64,000 nt of DNA, from contig JAEERP010000004.1 of NCBI GenBank assembly GCA_016285885.1, positions 309,098 through 373,097 on the forward strand, written 5' to 3'. The first letter of the stretch is position 1. The number at the start of each line of letters is the position of its first letter. Under the pieces are notes generated by a model. The model had not been told where the DNA came from. It ran no database searches and worked only from the letters and a program-made list of their open reading frames with translations. Both the position numbers and the translations under genes were made by a program. The DNA is from Paludibacteraceae bacterium. Lineage in GTDB: Bacteria; Bacteroidota; Bacteroidia; Bacteroidales; Paludibacteraceae. Below, one piece after another: positions 1 through 9,268 of the stretch.

Positions 1-1
1 T

Positions 2-1504
2 TTCCTCCGCACGCTGGAGACCGGTATCCGCTTGCTGGATAAGGTGATGGCGGACACGAAGGCGGCTGGCAAGAGCGAGATCTCCGGTAAGGATGGTTTC
101 ACCCTCTACGATACCTTCGGCTTCCCATTGGACTTGACGGAGCTGATCCTCCGCGAGAATGGCATGACGGTCAATGAGACTGAGTTCAACCAGGAGATGC
201 AGAAGCAGAAGGAACGCGCGCGCAACGCGGCGGCTGTGGAGACGGGCGACTGGGTGCAGCTGAAAGAGGGCGAATGTGAGTTCGTCGGCTATGACCTGCT
301 CTCTTGCGACGTGGAGATCCTCCGCTACAGAAAGATCAAACAGAAGAATACAGAATATTACCAATTGGTACTGAATAGAACTCCTTTCTACGCCGAGATG
401 GGTGGACAGGTCGGTGACACGGGTCTGCTGAAGTCTGACGAAGAGACCATCGAGATCATCGACACGAAGAAGGAGAATAACCTCAGCGTGCATATCGCCA
501 AGAAAATGCCTGCCAACCCGAGCGCTTCGTTCGTGGCGGAGGTGAACGTGGAGCGTCGCCAGCAAATCGCTTGCAACCACACGGCGACCCACTTGCTCGA
601 CTATGCTTTGCGTCAAGTGCTCGGTACGCATGTGGAGCAGAAGGGTTCCTACGTCGCACCGGACGCCCTGCGTTTCGACTTCTCCCACTTCCAGAAGGTG
701 ACGGACGAGGAGTTGCGTAAGGCGGAGCAGATCGCTAACGCTATGGTGCGCCAGAACATCCAATTGGAGGAGCACCGCGACGTGCCGATCGAGGATGCGC
801 GCAACATGGGCGCTATGGCGCTCTTCGGTGAGAAATACGGCGACACGGTACGTGTCATCCAATATGGTCCTTCCCTAGAGCTTTGTGGAGGTACACACGT
901 GAAGGCGACCGGCGAAATTGGCTTCATCCGCATCCTCTCAGAGGCTTCCGTGTCGGCGGGCGTCCGTCGTATCGAGGCCGTTTCGGGCGCTAAGGCGGAG
1001 GAGTTCATGAACATGCAGCAGGATATGCTCCGTGACCTGAAGGCCCTCTTCAACAACGCACCTAACCTTGTGGCTTCCATCAAGAAGTCTTTGGAGGAGA
1101 ACACGGCCATGAAGAAACAGGTGGAGCAATTCGTACAAGAGAAGGTGATCATCCTGCGCGACAAACTGATCCAAAATGCGGTTGAGCGCAATGGTCAGAA
1201 GGTGATCGTCCTCAAGGGAGATTTTGAGGCTGATTTGGTGAAATCGGTTGCCTTCCAGATCCGTAACGTGATGACCTCCTCGCTCGTCTTCATCGGAGTC
1301 ACTAAGCATGGCGACAAGCCTGCTATCACGATGGCTTTGTCCGACGACCTTGTCGCTACGGGCATGAACGCTACTCAGATAGTGCGCGACGCGGCTAAGG
1401 AGATCAAGGGCGGCGGCGGTGGCCAGCCTTTCTTCGCTCAGGCGGGCGGAAAGGATGTGGATGGTCTGGAACGCGCCCTAGACGTCTTGTTAAGCAAAAT
1501 CTAA
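2..1504 (+). CDS. alaS: Alanine--tRNA ligase, C-terminal part (5' end outside window)
   Basis: Charges tRNA-Ala with alanine in the cytoplasm and edits mischarged Ser/Gly. The reading frame is open from base 2, so the gene begins before the window; about 500 residues remain of a family length near 870. Visible are the end of the aminoacylation/anticodon region ([13 protein letters not shown]), the editing-domain zinc motifs HTATH (near base 577) and CGGTH (near base 883), and a C-terminal C-Ala/DHHA1 domain ending in a glycine-rich [14 protein letters not shown] segment. The next gene is 85 bp downstream beyond a hairpin. Identification is secure; only the partial state is notable. Confidence 0.97.
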   Translation, partial: FLRTLETGIRLLDKVMADTKAAGKSEISGKDGFTLYDTFGFPLDLTELILRENGMTVNETEFNQEMQKQKERARNAAAVETGDWVQLKEGECEFVGYDLLSCDVEILRYRKIKQKNTEYYQLVLNRTPFYAEMGGQVGDTGLLKSDEETIEIIDTKKENNLSVHIAKKMPANPSASFVAEVNVERRQQIACNHTATHLLDYALRQVLGTHVEQKGSYVAPDALRFDFSHFQKVTDEELRKAEQIANAMVRQNIQLEEHRDVPIEDARNMGAMALFGEKYGDTVRVIQYGPSLELCGGTHVKATGEIGFIRILSEASVSAGVRRIEAVSGAKAEEFMNMQQDMLRDLKALFNNAPNLVASIKKSLEENTAMKKQVEQFVQEKVIILRDKLIQNAVERNGQKVIVLKGDFEADLVKSVAFQIRNVMTSSLVFIGVTKHGDKPAITMALSDDLVATGMNATQIVRDAAKEIKGGGGGQPFFAQAGGKDVDGLERALDVLLSKI

Positions 1505-1524
1505 TAACCTTGAATACATGAATG

Positions 1525-1562
1525 TAATGGAGGGCTGGTTTTTCCTGTCCCTCCATTATTGC
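1525..1562 (+). terminator. Probable terminator of alaS
   Basis: A perfect 10-bp inverted repeat (1525-1534 with 1549-1558, arms TAATGGAGGG / CCCTCCATTA) lies 20 bp after the alaS stop. The T-run after it is weak, so intrinsic termination is likely but not certain. Confidence 0.55.
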
Positions 1563-1589
1563 TTTCTATAACATTAATTCCTCATCGTC

Positions 1590-3026
1590 ATGAAGTGTAG
1601 AGTGCTCATATCCACATTGCTTTCGCTCTTGTTCTCAGGCCTTCTGTTGGCTCATCCAAACGATGACAAGATCCTCATCTTGTCTGTCAACGACATGCAT
1701 GCCTCGTTCGAAAAACTGCCTCGCCTGAAGCACTTGGCGGATAGCCTGAGATGCCTCTACCCCAACATGTTAGTGCTCTCCGCAGGGGATAACCGCACGG
1801 GCAATCCGTTCAATGACCAATACCCAGTCTCTTCCCTGCCCATGACGGAGCTGATGAACTATGCAGGCTTCGACGCTTCCGCTGTCGGCAACCATGATTT
1901 TGACGCGAAGATTGACGGATTGATGGATATGGTTAACTATTCGCACTTTCCGTACCTCGCGGCGAATGTGGAGCTCCCCGACAGCCTGAAAGGTCGGTTG
2001 CAGGGGTACAAGATATTCACGATGGCCAATGGTGTGCGGGTAGGCGTACTGAGCTTGCTGCAGCTCAACGGGAGCGGAATACCCGACACGCACCCCAAGA
2101 ATGTGGAGGGGGTACGGTTCTACCCTGTCAGGGAGACCATCGAGCGTCACCGTTTCCTGCGGAAGGAGTGCGACATCGTCATCCTGCTCACTCATTTAGG
2201 CCTTGCCGTGGACCAGCAATTGGCGGAGGAGTACGCTGATTTCGCGGACATCATCGTGGGGGGACATTCCCACACGAAGATAGAAGGGGGCCTGACCCGG
2301 AACGGAGTGTTGATCACGCAGGCGGAGAATAAGCTGAAGTATGCCACCGTGACAACCATCGAGACCAATGGCAAGGCGATTGTCGGCAAGCGGGCGGAGC
2401 TCGTGGACCTCAAGGCGATGCCTTCGGACAAAAGTGCGGAGGCGCTGGTGAAGTACTTCTCCGACAACGACGAACTGAATCAGGTGATCGGTCAGCTCGC
2501 GGACTCCATCTGGGACGAGGAGACGATGGGAGGCCTGATGGGACAGTCGTGGATCGGCGAGACACAAGCGGACGTCGCCGTCATCAACAGCGGAAACGTC
2601 AGGATCCCGGAATTGCCTGCGGGCGATATCCATCTAGCGGATGTCTTCCGTATTGACCCCTACGACAATGATGTCATCCTGCTGGAGCTGACGGGCGAAG
2701 AGCTGAAGGCGCTTCTCCTAGCCTGCCAACGTGCCGACGAGGCGAAGTTCCCTTTCCTGATCGGGGCGAAATACGAGGCGGAGGTGAACCCGAAAGACCC
2801 TTCCCAAATCGAGCGCCTCACCCTGAAACACATGGATGGGAAGAAATTCGACATGAAAAAGGTCTACAAGGTGGTGACCAGCAGTTATGTGATGAGCATC
2901 TCGAAGTTCAACCACAAGAAAAAGGGGGAGGTCCTTGACGTGAAATGCAATGCGCTGATGATTCGGTACATCAGGCGGGTTCGTTACATCAGCCAGCCGA
3001 AGATTTGCAACGTGTTGGTCAGGTAG
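1590..3026 (+). CDS. Secreted 5'-nucleotidase/2',3'-cyclic phosphodiesterase-like metallophosphoesterase
   Basis: A periplasmic or exported phosphoesterase of the UshA/5'-nucleotidase family, which hydrolyses nucleotides for salvage. The 478-residue protein starts with a signal peptide (LLSLLFSGLLLAHP). It then shows the calcineurin-like metal motifs in order: SVNDMHASFE, AGDNRTGNPF, VGNHDFD, LLTHLG and GGHSHTKIEGG. After about residue 300 comes a 5'-nucleotidase C-terminal domain (NSGNVRIPELPAGDI, FRIDPYDNDVILLELTGEEL). The first metal motif reads NDMH where the family usually has NDxH, so the metal ligands are intact. The last 20 residues (from MIRYIRRVRY) are basic and match no part of the domain that I can recognise. 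Family assignment is firm; the precise substrate is not known. Confidence 0.9.
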   Translation: MKCRVLISTLLSLLFSGLLLAHPNDDKILILSVNDMHASFEKLPRLKHLADSLRCLYPNMLVLSAGDNRTGNPFNDQYPVSSLPMTELMNYAGFDASAVGNHDFDAKIDGLMDMVNYSHFPYLAANVELPDSLKGRLQGYKIFTMANGVRVGVLSLLQLNGSGIPDTHPKNVEGVRFYPVRETIERHRFLRKECDIVILLTHLGLAVDQQLAEEYADFADIIVGGHSHTKIEGGLTRNGVLITQAENKLKYATVTTIETNGKAIVGKRAELVDLKAMPSDKSAEALVKYFSDNDELNQVIGQLADSIWDEETMGGLMGQSWIGETQADVAVINSGNVRIPELPAGDIHLADVFRIDPYDNDVILLELTGEELKALLLACQRADEAKFPFLIGAKYEAEVNPKDPSQIERLTLKHMDGKKFDMKKVYKVVTSSYVMSISKFNHKKKGEVLDVKCNALMIRYIRRVRYISQPKICNVLVR

Positions 3027-3061
3027 AAGGGCATGGTGGGGTTGTTTAAGCGCTTGTTCAT

Positions 3062-3150
3062 TTACTATTTAACTATTTACAATTTACGATTTAAACATTT
3101 ACTATGATTTTCTATTTAGCTATTTGTTCACTTACTATTTAACTATTTAC
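3062..3150. repeat. AT-rich direct repeats between genes
   Basis: The 19-mer TTACTATTTAACTATTTAC occurs at 3062-3080 and again at 3132-3150. Variants of ATTTAC/CTATTT fill the space between. A related element in the opposite orientation lies at about 6581-6620. No coding potential is seen; it looks like a dispersed intergenic repeat. Confidence 0.7.
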
Positions 3151-3161
3151 GATTTACTTCG

Positions 3162-3169
3162 TATATTTG
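3162..3169 (+). promoter_or_regulatory. Promoter -7 element for the lipoprotein gene
   Basis: TATATTTG matches the Bacteroidetes -7 consensus TAnnTTTG and sits 37 bp before the ATG at 3207. A clear upstream TTTG is missing. Its position argues against the earlier TTG start at 3171. Confidence 0.5.
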
Positions 3170-3206
3170 TTTGTTAGATATTCTTTCGAAAATAATTTAT
3201 CATAAC

Positions 3207-4304
3207 ATGTGTAGACATATATCGGCAATATTGCTTGCGGCATTTGCGCTAATGGGATGCCTCTCTTGCCAAAAGGGGGGATTGCGGCACAAGATTAATT
3301 TTTATCATTGGAAATCCTCCTATCAGGTGGATGAGGAAGTTCGGTCGTACACGAAGGAACTCGGTTGTGAAAAGGTTTATTTGCACTATTTCGACGTCGT
3401 GAAGAAAGGCGACCTCGTATACCCCGTCAATTTCATAAAACCGATCAAGCAGAATCCGCTGCATCAGGATTCAGTGCGTTTCATACCCGTCATATTCATA
3501 ACGAATGAAGTCTTTGAGGAGATAGAAGAGCATGGGATCCAGTCTTTGGTCGGATCAATCACCTCCCTGATTAATCAAGTCTCTTTCCACGTGGGTGGCC
3601 CCTTTTATTGTACAGAACAGGACAAAGAATACAGTTTGGGCCCGTGTGCCGAGCAGCCCGATCCGGAAGACGATCCGCAGTCGCCCTTTTATAGGGAGAT
3701 CCAGTTCGACTGCGATTGGACCCAAACCACCAAGGAGAACTATTTCACCTTCCTTTCCCTTATGAAGGATTATTTGCCGGGTGTGAAGATCACCAGCACC
3801 ATCCGCCTGCATCAGATCAAGGATAGGGAGACGATGGGCGTTCCTCCTGCCGACAAGGGATACCTCATGTGTTATGCCACGAGTGGGGTCAACGACGGGT
3901 CGGACTCCAACTCTATCCTGGACATCGACCTATTGAAAAGCTACACCAATGACCTGAAGAAATACCCGCTTCCGCTCGACTATGCACTTCCGATCTACTC
4001 ATGGGGCATCGTCTCCAATCATGAGGGGAAAGTGAAGTTAGTGAATGGCCTGTCAAGCAATGACATGGGAGATATAAGGTTCAAGAAGATTGGTGAGAAT
4101 AAGTATGAGGTGCTGGAGGATTGCTTCCTCAACGGGCTCTACATCAACGAGGGGTTCACCATCGAGATTGAAGAGATTACGCCTACGCTCGTGCGGAGCG
4201 CCATCCAATATTTGGACGAAAAGCTCGGAAAGGATTATACCATCGTATATTTCCACCTGAGCAAAGGTTTTTTGAAAAGATATTCTGTCGATGATTTAAA
4301 ATGA
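3207..4304 (+). CDS. Lipoprotein of unknown function
   Basis: I do not recognise the family. The frame can be opened at TTG 3171, but the ATG at 3207 gives a proper lipoprotein signal (MCRHISAILLAAFALMGC, lipobox LMGC) and lies behind the -7 element, so it is preferred. The mature part is about 350 residues, soluble, with alternating hydrophobic strands and helices (KINFYHW, KVYLHYFDVV, GYLMCYATSG, YALPIYSWGI). This recalls a TIM-barrel, though that is only an impression. The stop is 7 bp from the next ATG, so it is co-transcribed with the repeat protein that follows. The pair probably works together at the cell envelope. Confidence 0.75.
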   Translation: MCRHISAILLAAFALMGCLSCQKGGLRHKINFYHWKSSYQVDEEVRSYTKELGCEKVYLHYFDVVKKGDLVYPVNFIKPIKQNPLHQDSVRFIPVIFITNEVFEEIEEHGIQSLVGSITSLINQVSFHVGGPFYCTEQDKEYSLGPCAEQPDPEDDPQSPFYREIQFDCDWTQTTKENYFTFLSLMKDYLPGVKITSTIRLHQIKDRETMGVPPADKGYLMCYATSGVNDGSDSNSILDIDLLKSYTNDLKKYPLPLDYALPIYSWGIVSNHEGKVKLVNGLSSNDMGDIRFKKIGENKYEVLEDCFLNGLYINEGFTIEIEEITPTLVRSAIQYLDEKLGKDYTIVYFHLSKGFLKRYSVDDLK

Positions 4305-4311
4305 AGTTGAT

Positions 4312-6510
4312 ATGAGACGATACTTCCTTATAACAATTTTTGCCCTTGGTTGGGCGACGAATCTCTTCCCTTGCGCGAATATAGAGATTGAATCCGTAAG
4401 ATCCTCCAACGACCTTTTCTGCGAAGCTGTACCCTATGATGACGACTTCGATTATCTTATTGAGAGCGGGGAATGCAGGGATTTCCAACGTTTCTACGAC
4501 CATTTTTGTTTCGGTTGCTACAAGGAATGGCCCAATGCCGGGAATATGGAGGAGTGGGCGAAATACCTGAAAATAAATGCGGACCAGGCTTATTATTTGG
4601 TCAACAAGGTATCACAACAGACGATAGACTCTTTGCTGGTTGATGGGTCATGCAATGATCCCCAGCTGAAGTTCGCAGACAAGGCCTTTTGTAAAAAATG
4701 GTGTGCCGCCTTAAACTACATCTCTTTCGCGAAGTATCTGGAGCCTTACATGGGCTGGACAAATGATGTGGACACTTATTCCCTCTGGCAATATCCGTAC
4801 GAGACAAGGTGGGGGTACGAAGAAAGGAAAGCAAACATCATGAGCTTGGACTACACAACAGTCATGAACAATATGATTGAGGCTTATGGTAGGCAGAAGG
4901 ACAAGGAGTTGAAACTCCGGTATGGTTACCAAATCGTTCGTTTCGCACATTATAACGGGCAATACGAGGCTGCGGTACGATACTTCAACAAGTATGTGGA
5001 ACCGCTGAATTATAAGCCGGAGATCTACTATTATGCGTTAAGCCAAAAGGCGGGCGCGATGCTCAAATACAAAAAGGCAGAAGAGGCATGGGAAGAAATT
5101 GACGAGCATACGCAAGCGAACAGCCAATATGCAAAAGATTTCCTCAAGGTATTTACCTACTCCAAGGACTTGAAATATGTCGCTTATAAATCTTTGAGAG
5201 ATGGTGCTTGGGAGATTCTCTATAAAAGGGTGGAATCTCTCCCTAAAAAGGAGGCATGCAGCCTCTACTTCATGTTAGGATTTGGTTCCTTCAACGACGG
5301 GTTGAAAGAGATGGAGAAGATCGCCGCCATCTCCCCCAATTCATACATGGTGGATGTCCTGATGAGCGGTTATCTCGCCGACCTATCCCTCAACGAACAC
5401 TCCACTGATGGACTGAAAAACGCTAATCTCGAACATGCGTTGCATTTGGCGGAATCCATGCTCCAAAAGTCTTCCCGTCAGGATTTTTGGCATCTCTGCG
5501 CCGCCCATTTGTCTGCCTACAACGGTATGAATGACCAAGCGAGACAGCATCTGTCGAAGGTGAAGAGCAACCGCCCTTGCTTCAAGGCTAACAAGGATTT
5601 GCTCTCCGCCTACATGATGATTAATGACGTTGATAAGATGACCAGGGAGGCGGCGAATAACATCTACGGGAAGTGCGGGGATATCCTCGGAGAACCTTTC
5701 TTGCGCAAGATGTTGGCGGAACGTATGGGTGATGACATGGAGATGCAACGGAACCTGCTCTCCTTCGAATACCTGAAAGGTTTCGACAGCGGGTTGTGGG
5801 AAAAGGCCATTGCCTTCGGAACCAACTACAACCTGAATGGCTTTGAGAAATGGTTGCTGAAGAGCAACAACTATTCGTCGGATAGCGCACGGGGCGAACT
5901 TTCCAGAAGCTACCTTTATGAAGGGAACATTCCTAAGGCGCTTGAATATGCCCCGTTCTATAAGACAGAGGATATGTCAATGAAGAGCGTCTTCTGCTAT
6001 AATGTAGACCACGTCTATAGGAGTTCCTCGGAAGAGCAGAATGATTTCCACTCGGATTACACCAATGAGCTGATTGACAAGAGGATGAAACTGGACAAGG
6101 TCTCCTATGTGAAACTGTTGAAGCAACTCGACGCCTTGTACAAGACTGCGCAGACAGATGGTGAGAAGGGGGCGAAGGCTGCTTTTCTGCTGGGTAATTT
6201 CTACTTCAACATCAGTCCCCATGGGTATTATAGAGACCGCATATATGGGTTCGGTTTTTGGGATACCTATGCTACGGAAGAATATAGCTTCAAAACGGAC
6301 AGGAAATTCTTTGAAATGGCTGACCAGAAAAACTTCCAGGACAATGAATTGAAAGCGAAGATCGTTTTTGCGATGGCAAAGGTGGATGGCGAGAACCATG
6401 GCAAACCTGGCGACAATTACCGACGGCTGACGAGTTGGTACAAACGGACGAATGCTTACAAGAATTTCGTCTCTAAGTGCTCGTACTTCAGCAAATACGT
6501 GAATGATTAA
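4312..6510 (+). CDS. Secreted helical-repeat (TPR-like) protein of unknown function
   Basis: A 732-residue protein with an N-terminal signal peptide (MRRYFLITIFALGWATNLFPC). It is followed by a long, almost all-helical sequence rich in Tyr, Lys and Glu, with TPR-like spacing (for example AGAMLKYKKAEEAWEEID, LLGNFYFNISPHGYY). The processed N-terminus begins with or near a cysteine (FPCANIE), but there is no good lipobox. It starts 7 bp after the lipoprotein gene, so the two form an operon. The family resembles large uncharacterised Bacteroidetes envelope proteins; I cannot name a function. It ends about 250 bp before topA, and a weak hairpin (6513-6519 with 6531-6537) follows the stop. Confidence 0.75.
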   Translation: MRRYFLITIFALGWATNLFPCANIEIESVRSSNDLFCEAVPYDDDFDYLIESGECRDFQRFYDHFCFGCYKEWPNAGNMEEWAKYLKINADQAYYLVNKVSQQTIDSLLVDGSCNDPQLKFADKAFCKKWCAALNYISFAKYLEPYMGWTNDVDTYSLWQYPYETRWGYEERKANIMSLDYTTVMNNMIEAYGRQKDKELKLRYGYQIVRFAHYNGQYEAAVRYFNKYVEPLNYKPEIYYYALSQKAGAMLKYKKAEEAWEEIDEHTQANSQYAKDFLKVFTYSKDLKYVAYKSLRDGAWEILYKRVESLPKKEACSLYFMLGFGSFNDGLKEMEKIAAISPNSYMVDVLMSGYLADLSLNEHSTDGLKNANLEHALHLAESMLQKSSRQDFWHLCAAHLSAYNGMNDQARQHLSKVKSNRPCFKANKDLLSAYMMINDVDKMTREAANNIYGKCGDILGEPFLRKMLAERMGDDMEMQRNLLSFEYLKGFDSGLWEKAIAFGTNYNLNGFEKWLLKSNNYSSDSARGELSRSYLYEGNIPKALEYAPFYKTEDMSMKSVFCYNVDHVYRSSSEEQNDFHSDYTNELIDKRMKLDKVSYVKLLKQLDALYKTAQTDGEKGAKAAFLLGNFYFNISPHGYYRDRIYGFGFWDTYATEEYSFKTDRKFFEMADQKNFQDNELKAKIVFAMAKVDGENHGKPGDNYRRLTSWYKRTNAYKNFVSKCSYFSKYVND

Positions 6511-6703
6511 CCCCTTCCCGTTTCATCGATGGGAAGGCGTGGCAGTGCGGGGCTCCGCCCATGTGTTACCGCCAACGCTAATTACAAATAGTAAATAGTA
6601 AATCGTCAAATGGTAAATAGCGTACGTATCATGCGGCAAACAAGCCCATAGTGCCTTCCTCCCATGTTTTTCATGCCACGAAGGCGCAAGTTCGGAAAAC
6701 CTA
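6511..6703. other. Intergenic region before topA
   Basis: No gene is seen. It contains a 7-bp-stem hairpin just after the upstream stop (6513-6519 with 6531-6537, no T-run) and, at 6581-6620, AT-rich repeats (ATAGTAAATAGTAAATCG) that are the reverse complement of the element at 3062-3150. Confidence 0.5.
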
Positions 6704-6735
6704 TTTTTTCATATCCTAATTAATTTTTATCTTTG
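6704..6735 (+). promoter_or_regulatory. topA promoter
   Basis: TATCTTTG (6728-6735) matches the Bacteroidetes -7 box. A T-run at 6704-6709 is at the right distance for the -33 element. It lies 23 bp before the ATG of topA. Confidence 0.6.
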
Positions 6736-6758
6736 CACCCGATTTCGAAATTCACAGA

Positions 6759-9197
6759 ATGATTATGCAGAAAAATTTAGTTATTGTCGAGTCCCCTGCA
6801 AAGGCCAAAACCATAGAGAAATTTTTGGGAAAAGACTATTCTGTCTTGTCTAGTTTCGGTCATATCCGAGACCTGAAGAAGAAGGGGATTGGCATAGACA
6901 TCGAACATAACTTCGAACCAGACTACGAGATCCCTTCCGATAAGAAAGCGTTAGTGACAGAGTTGAAGAAGAAAGCAAAGGAGGCGGAGATTGTCTGGCT
7001 CGCATCCGATGAGGACCGCGAGGGAGAGGCCATCGCTTGGCATCTGTTCCAAGTGCTGGGCCTAAAGAAAGAAAATACCAGGAGAATTGTTTTCCATGAG
7101 ATAACCAAAGAGGCTATACTGAAGGCCATCGAGACGCCAAGGGACATTGATGATAACCTTGTCTGCGCCCAGCAGGCACGCCGTGTCCTTGACCGTATCG
7201 TGGGTTTTGAGCTCTCTCCAATCTTGTGGCGCAAGGTGAGACCGGCTCTTTCGGCTGGACGTGTGCAGTCCGTCACCGTGCGCCTGATCGTGGATAGGGA
7301 GCGTGAGATCCAGAAGTTCTCAGCGGAGGCTTCCTTCCGTGTGCAGGCTGTCTTCTCCGTCATGGACGTGAACGGAAAGCAGACGCAGCTGAACGCGGAG
7401 TTGTCCGAGCGACTGAAGACGAAGGAGGAGACGCTGGCCTTCCTGCAACGGTGCCAGAACGCCCAGTTCGTCATCGAGAACATAGAAAAGAAGCCTGCCA
7501 AGAAGTGTCCGGCACCGCCGTTCACCACCTCCACCCTCCAACAGGAGGCTTCGAGGAAATTGGGCTTCTCCGTTTCGCAGACCATGATGGTGGCGCAACG
7601 CCTCTACGAGTCGGGAAAGATTACCTACATGCGTACCGACTCCGTCAACCTATCTAGCCTGGCGCTCAACACCGCTAAGGAGGAGATCGAGAACATGGCG
7701 GGCGAGAAGTACGTGAAGATCAGACAATACCAGACGAAGACCAAGGGTGCCCAGGAGGCGCACGAGGCCATCCGTCCTACTTATATCAGCCACCACACCA
7801 TCGAGGGTAATGCACAGGAGAAGAGACTCTACGAGCTCATCTGGAAGCGTACCATCGCCTCCCAAATGGCGGACGCCGAGCTGGAGCGCACCATCGTGAC
7901 GGTGAACATCTCAGGCGAGAAGCTACGTTTCGTCGCCGAGGGTGAGGTGCTGAAATTCGATGGATTCCTGAAAGTCTACATGGAGTCGTCGGACGACGAC
8001 ACGGACCAGACCGAGGGCGCTTTGCTGCCTGACCTGAAGAAGGGCACATCGCTGAAATGCCAGTCGGCCAAGGCTGTGGAACGTTTCTCCCAACGCCCGC
8101 CACGCTACACGGAGGCGAGCCTCGTGCGTAAGCTTGAGGAGTTGGGCATCGGACGTCCTTCCACCTATGCGCCGACCATCTCCACCATCCAAGCCAGAGG
8201 CTACGTGGAGAAGGGTGACAAGGAGGGTGAGTCCAGGTCGTATGAGACCATCACGCTGCAAGGCGGAAAGATAACGGAGAAGACCGAGACGGAGGTGTAT
8301 GGCACCGAACGCTCCAAGCTCTTCCCGACAGACACGGGAATCGTGGTGAACGATTTCCTCATCGAGTATTTCCCTGACATCATGGAGTATAACTTCACCG
8401 CGAACGTGGAGAAGGAGTTCGACGACGTGGCGGAGGGAAGCGCTCAATGGACAACGACGATCGATAAGTTCTATAAACATTTCCACCCGATGGTGGAGAA
8501 TTCCGGTAAGATGTCGGAACACAAGGTGGGCGAACGCATCTTGGGCGACGACCCTGTCTCCGGCAAACCGGTGTCGGCTAAGATCGGCCGTTTCGGACCA
8601 ATCGTGCAGATCGGTACGGCGGAGGATGAGGAGAAGCCTCGTTTCGCTTCCCTCAGGAAAAACCAGTCCATCGAGACCATCACGCTGGAGGAGGCGCTGG
8701 AGCTCTTCAAGCTGCCGCGCGACTTGGGCGAGTACGAGGGGAAGGTGATGAGTGTGGGCGTGGGACGCTTCGGCGCCTACGTGAAGCACGACGGCAAGTA
8801 TGTCTCCCTGAAGAAGACGGATGATCCGTTGGAGATCACGCCGGAGCGCGCCATCGAGCTCATCGAGGAGAAGAGGGAACAGGAACGTAATAAGTTCATC
8901 AAGGTGTTCGAGGCAGAGGGCATCGAGATATGCAACGGCCGTTTCGGACCATACATCGCCTACAACGGGGCGAACTACAAGATTCCTAAGAGCGCTGTCC
9001 CTGCGGATCTGACCGTGGAGGAGTGCAAGAAGCTCATCGAGGAGCAGGGCGAGAAGAAGCCTGCTAGAAGGTCGAGGGCGGCCGCCAAGAGCACTGCCGC
9101 CAAGAGTGCGGACACAGCGGAGAAAAAGAGCACCGCGAAGAAGAGCACGGCAAAGAAGACCACAAGTGCCAAGAGCACTACGAAGAAGGCGAAGTAG
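6759..9197 (+). CDS. topA: DNA topoisomerase I (type IA)
   Basis: Relaxes negative supercoils by transient single-strand cleavage. The 812-residue protein has the N-terminal Toprim domain (LVIVESPAKAKTIEKFLG and acidic DEDREGEAIAWHL). The central core includes the catalytic tyrosine in KITYMRTDSVNLS. The C-terminal region has three GRFGxYxxx repeats (GRFGPIVQIG, GRFGAYVKHD, GRFGPYIAYN) in place of classical four-cysteine zinc fingers. It ends in a low-complexity Lys/Ala/Ser tail of about 60 residues, typical of Bacteroidetes TopA, that probably contacts DNA. An alternative start two codons later (MQKNL) is possible. Monocistronic by context. Confidence 0.97.
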   Translation: MIMQKNLVIVESPAKAKTIEKFLGKDYSVLSSFGHIRDLKKKGIGIDIEHNFEPDYEIPSDKKALVTELKKKAKEAEIVWLASDEDREGEAIAWHLFQVLGLKKENTRRIVFHEITKEAILKAIETPRDIDDNLVCAQQARRVLDRIVGFELSPILWRKVRPALSAGRVQSVTVRLIVDREREIQKFSAEASFRVQAVFSVMDVNGKQTQLNAELSERLKTKEETLAFLQRCQNAQFVIENIEKKPAKKCPAPPFTTSTLQQEASRKLGFSVSQTMMVAQRLYESGKITYMRTDSVNLSSLALNTAKEEIENMAGEKYVKIRQYQTKTKGAQEAHEAIRPTYISHHTIEGNAQEKRLYELIWKRTIASQMADAELERTIVTVNISGEKLRFVAEGEVLKFDGFLKVYMESSDDDTDQTEGALLPDLKKGTSLKCQSAKAVERFSQRPPRYTEASLVRKLEELGIGRPSTYAPTISTIQARGYVEKGDKEGESRSYETITLQGGKITEKTETEVYGTERSKLFPTDTGIVVNDFLIEYFPDIMEYNFTANVEKEFDDVAEGSAQWTTTIDKFYKHFHPMVENSGKMSEHKVGERILGDDPVSGKPVSAKIGRFGPIVQIGTAEDEEKPRFASLRKNQSIETITLEEALELFKLPRDLGEYEGKVMSVGVGRFGAYVKHDGKYVSLKKTDDPLEITPERAIELIEEKREQERNKFIKVFEAEGIEICNGRFGPYIAYNGANYKIPKSAVPADLTVEECKKLIEEQGEKKPARRSRAAAKSTAAKSADTAEKKSTAKKSTAKKTTSAKSTTKKAK

Positions 9198-9233
9198 GGT
9201 GTGATGCCCTATCGTTTGTCGATAGAAAAAGAG

Positions 9234-9266
9234 AAGGCAGAAGCGTGAATCGTTTCTGCCTTTTTT
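9234..9266. terminator. Bidirectional terminator between topA and hemG
   Basis: A 9-bp stem (AAGGCAGAA 9234-9242 with TTCTGCCTT 9254-9262) is followed by T6 on the plus strand. On the minus strand it is followed by a T-rich run. It serves both convergent genes. Confidence 0.82.
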
Positions 9267-9268
9267 GT

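Noticed and set aside
7923-8789. 288-codon open frame on the minus strand opposite topA
   Set aside because: It is a shadow of the GC-rich topA gene: low-complexity Leu/Arg/His composition, no family match, no promoter box, and topA is certain in the other frame.
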